DNA of 64,000 nt from Burkholderia sp. OK233 (lineage in GTDB: Bacteria; Pseudomonadota; Gammaproteobacteria; Burkholderiales; Burkholderiaceae), in NCBI RefSeq assembly GCF_900230185.1, contig NZ_OCSR01000002.1, positions 2,356,001 to 2,420,000 of the forward strand, written 5' to 3'. The position numbers and the translations under genes are program-made. Below the pieces are notes generated by a model. It made no database searches and was not told the DNA's origin. It was given only the letters and a program-made list of their open reading frames with translations. Positions 62,525 to 64,000 of the stretch are shown in pieces (within the stretch, counting starts at the first letter, position 1; every line of letters starts with the position of its first letter).

Positions 62525-63397
62525 ATGTTTTTAGTAACGGGAATCACGGGAAAAGTGGGCGGCGCAACGGCAGAACATCTGTTGGCGCACGGCAAGAAAG
62601 TACGCGCGCTGGTCCGCAATCGCGAGAAGGCGGCTCACTGGGCGAACCAGGGCGTGGAACTGGTAGACGGTGATTGGAATGATTCGGCAGCCATTAAGCA
62701 CGCGCTCAAAGGCGTCAAAGGCGCGTTCGTCATGTTGCCGGCTGTCTGGGCGCCCTCGCCCGATTTCAAAGAAGCCAGGGGCGTGATTGCAAACTATGTC
62801 GAGGCGCTCACCAGGGCATCGCCGCCGCGAGTGGTTGCGCTTTCGTCGATGGGGGCGAACAGAACCAGCGGGCTGGGGATGATCACGGCGCTGTCGCTTC
62901 TGGAGCAAGGATTTCGCGACCTGACATTGCCGATCGCTTATGTGCGCGCCGGCGGATTTTTCGAAAACTTCCTCTACGGCTTGCATGTTGCCCAAGGTGG
63001 CACGCTCCCCGTCTACTACAACCCGACCGATCGGAAATCGACCATGGTCGCGACCAACGACATCGGCGCCGAAGTCGCAGCGCTTCTGACCGGGCCGGCA
63101 TGGTCGGGGCATCGCGCCATCGAGCTCGGTTCGATGGTCAGTGCGGATGAAGTAGCGACACAATTGGGAGAAGTCCTGAAGGTCGACGTCAACGCTTTTG
63201 CTGTACCGCGGGCCGGGTGGCCGGCAGCGTTCGAGCAGCTCGGCGTTCCGAAGGGCCAGACGGGACCGGCCGAAGCGATGTATGACGCCGTCAACTCGGG
63301 CTGGATGGACCTCGGCGTCGAGGGTACGGAGCACGTCCCGGGCGCGACGTCTGCCCGCGATGTCTTCGCGGCGGCCCTGAAGGCCGCTACAGAATAG
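62525..63397 (+). CDS. NmrA-like NAD(P)-binding oxidoreductase
   Basis: 290 residues. Rossmann start MFLVTGITGKVGGATAEHLL (GxxGxxG), then LVRNREKAAHW and VALSSMGANRTSG. This is the atypical SDR group that includes NmrA, QorB and HSCARG; the YxxxK pair is absent. It may sense the NAD(P)H state or reduce a quinone. GGAGAAAG precedes ATG 62525. It follows the DoxX gene by 45 bases. Confidence 0.88.
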   Translation: MFLVTGITGKVGGATAEHLLAHGKKVRALVRNREKAAHWANQGVELVDGDWNDSAAIKHALKGVKGAFVMLPAVWAPSPDFKEARGVIANYVEALTRASPPRVVALSSMGANRTSGLGMITALSLLEQGFRDLTLPIAYVRAGGFFENFLYGLHVAQGGTLPVYYNPTDRKSTMVATNDIGAEVAALLTGPAWSGHRAIELGSMVSADEVATQLGEVLKVDVNAFAVPRAGWPAAFEQLGVPKGQTGPAEAMYDAVNSGWMDLGVEGTEHVPGATSARDVFAAALKAATE

Positions 63398-63537
63398 GTC
63401 AGCGGATCAGCGATGGGATACGACTTTGGAAATCTACTCCGGGTATTCGTACTCCATCGTGATTCTGGCAGAGCAACCAAAAAAGCCCATTTCCATATGA
63501 AATGCGGCGTTCATACCAACAACTATCGAGATCGACT

Positions 63538-64000
63538 ATGAAGGTTCTTGTTTTGGGTGCAACGGGCGGAACCGGACGGCTGATCGTCCACGACGCCTTG
63601 GAGAAGGGTCATTCCGTAGTCGCGTTAGTTCGCTCGAAGGCGCGCGCGCCCGACTTCCCAGGCGCAAACCTCATTGAGGGGGATGCCTGCGACGAAGGCG
63701 CCCTAATGCGCGCCTTGAAAGGCTGCGATGCCGTCGTCAGCTCGCTGGGCACGGGCGTTAGCCCTTTCAGCGAAGTCAGCGTTCTGACCGAAGCGACACG
63801 CGCGTTGCTCCCGGCGATGAGTCGCAGCGGCGTCCGCCGTCTGGTCTGCATCTCCGCCCTGGGGGTGGGAGATAGCCGCGGCCACGGCGGCTTCGTGTTC
63901 GACCGGCTGTTCCAGCCCTTGCTGCTTCGCCATGCCTACAAAGACAAGGGGCGCCAGGAAGCCGCGATTCGCACCAGCTCACTCGATTGGGTCTTAGTCC
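63538..64000 (+). CDS. NAD(P)-binding oxidoreductase (flavin-reductase/NmrA-like), 5' part
   Basis: Starts at ATG 63538 and is open to the window end (154 residues visible). The N-terminus MKVLVLGATGGTGRLIVHDA is a GxxGxxG Rossmann motif; AVVSSLGTGVSPFSEVSVLT and RRLVCISALGVGDSRGHG match the BLVRB/YtfG-like atypical SDR group. It is a second member of the family directly after the NmrA-like gene, likely the same transcription unit. The C-terminus lies beyond the window. Confidence 0.88.
   Translation, partial: MKVLVLGATGGTGRLIVHDALEKGHSVVALVRSKARAPDFPGANLIEGDACDEGALMRALKGCDAVVSSLGTGVSPFSEVSVLTEATRALLPAMSRSGVRRLVCISALGVGDSRGHGGFVFDRLFQPLLLRHAYKDKGRQEAAIRTSSLDWVLV

Overview
The window reads as a chromosomal segment of a high-GC beta-proteobacterium of the Burkholderiaceae, most like Paraburkholderia or Caballeronia. 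The clues are the abundance of LysR regulators, the Burkholderia-type general porin, the NodT/HAE1 efflux pair, the EAL-HDOD protein and several aromatic or CoA-linked catabolic clusters. No rRNA, tRNA or CRISPR array was found.

Positions 1-8.5 kb hold the 3' end of an RND efflux operon, then a pqi locus collapsed by an internal deletion (pqiA fused to a remnant of pqiC, pqiB absent). Small genes follow: a cytochrome c, a YCII-like protein, a DUF1330 protein and an EAL-HDOD protein. Positions 8.5-13.4 kb carry a LysR-controlled Rieske oxygenase/reductase pair (VanA/VanB type) facing a ThDP-dependent decarboxylase/synthase-like gene. Positions 13.8-21.6 kb hold a chemoreceptor, a DnaJ-like protein with a Sui1/YciH gene, an epimerase-like oxidoreductase, and a PotF-like binding protein with a self-processing P1 peptidase next to a LuxR-type regulator. 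Positions 21.7-28 kb hold kup, a DUF2235 hydrolase, an IS5-family element and an SbmA/BacA-like ABC exporter. Positions 28-34 kb form an organic-acid cluster: D-2-hydroxyacid dehydrogenase, two LysR genes, an MFS permease, a maleate-isomerase-like enzyme and an HD-type, possibly di-iron, oxygenase. Positions 34-38 kb contain a chemoreceptor fragment, a large repetitive KfrA-like coiled-coil protein and a porin.

Positions 38.5-47.3 kb are a tightly packed catabolic locus: ABC importer, FAD oxidoreductase, class III CoA-transferase, enoyl-CoA hydratase, ferredoxin, LysR and a semialdehyde dehydrogenase. Start and stop codons overlap through the core. The substrate is unknown, and this is the best candidate for an undescribed pathway.

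Positions 47.3-58.9 kb are accessory DNA of low coding density: an IS5-type element with a -1 frameshift signal, an IS50/Tn5-like IS4-family element with a perfect 9-bp target duplication, a P2-type portal-protein fragment, decayed secreted-protein pieces, small secreted or membrane proteins, and a divergent set of tiny genes around a near-consensus LexA box. Positions 58.9-64 kb show repeated modules of a LysR gene divergent from NAD(P)-dependent oxidoreductase genes. The last gene runs off the window.
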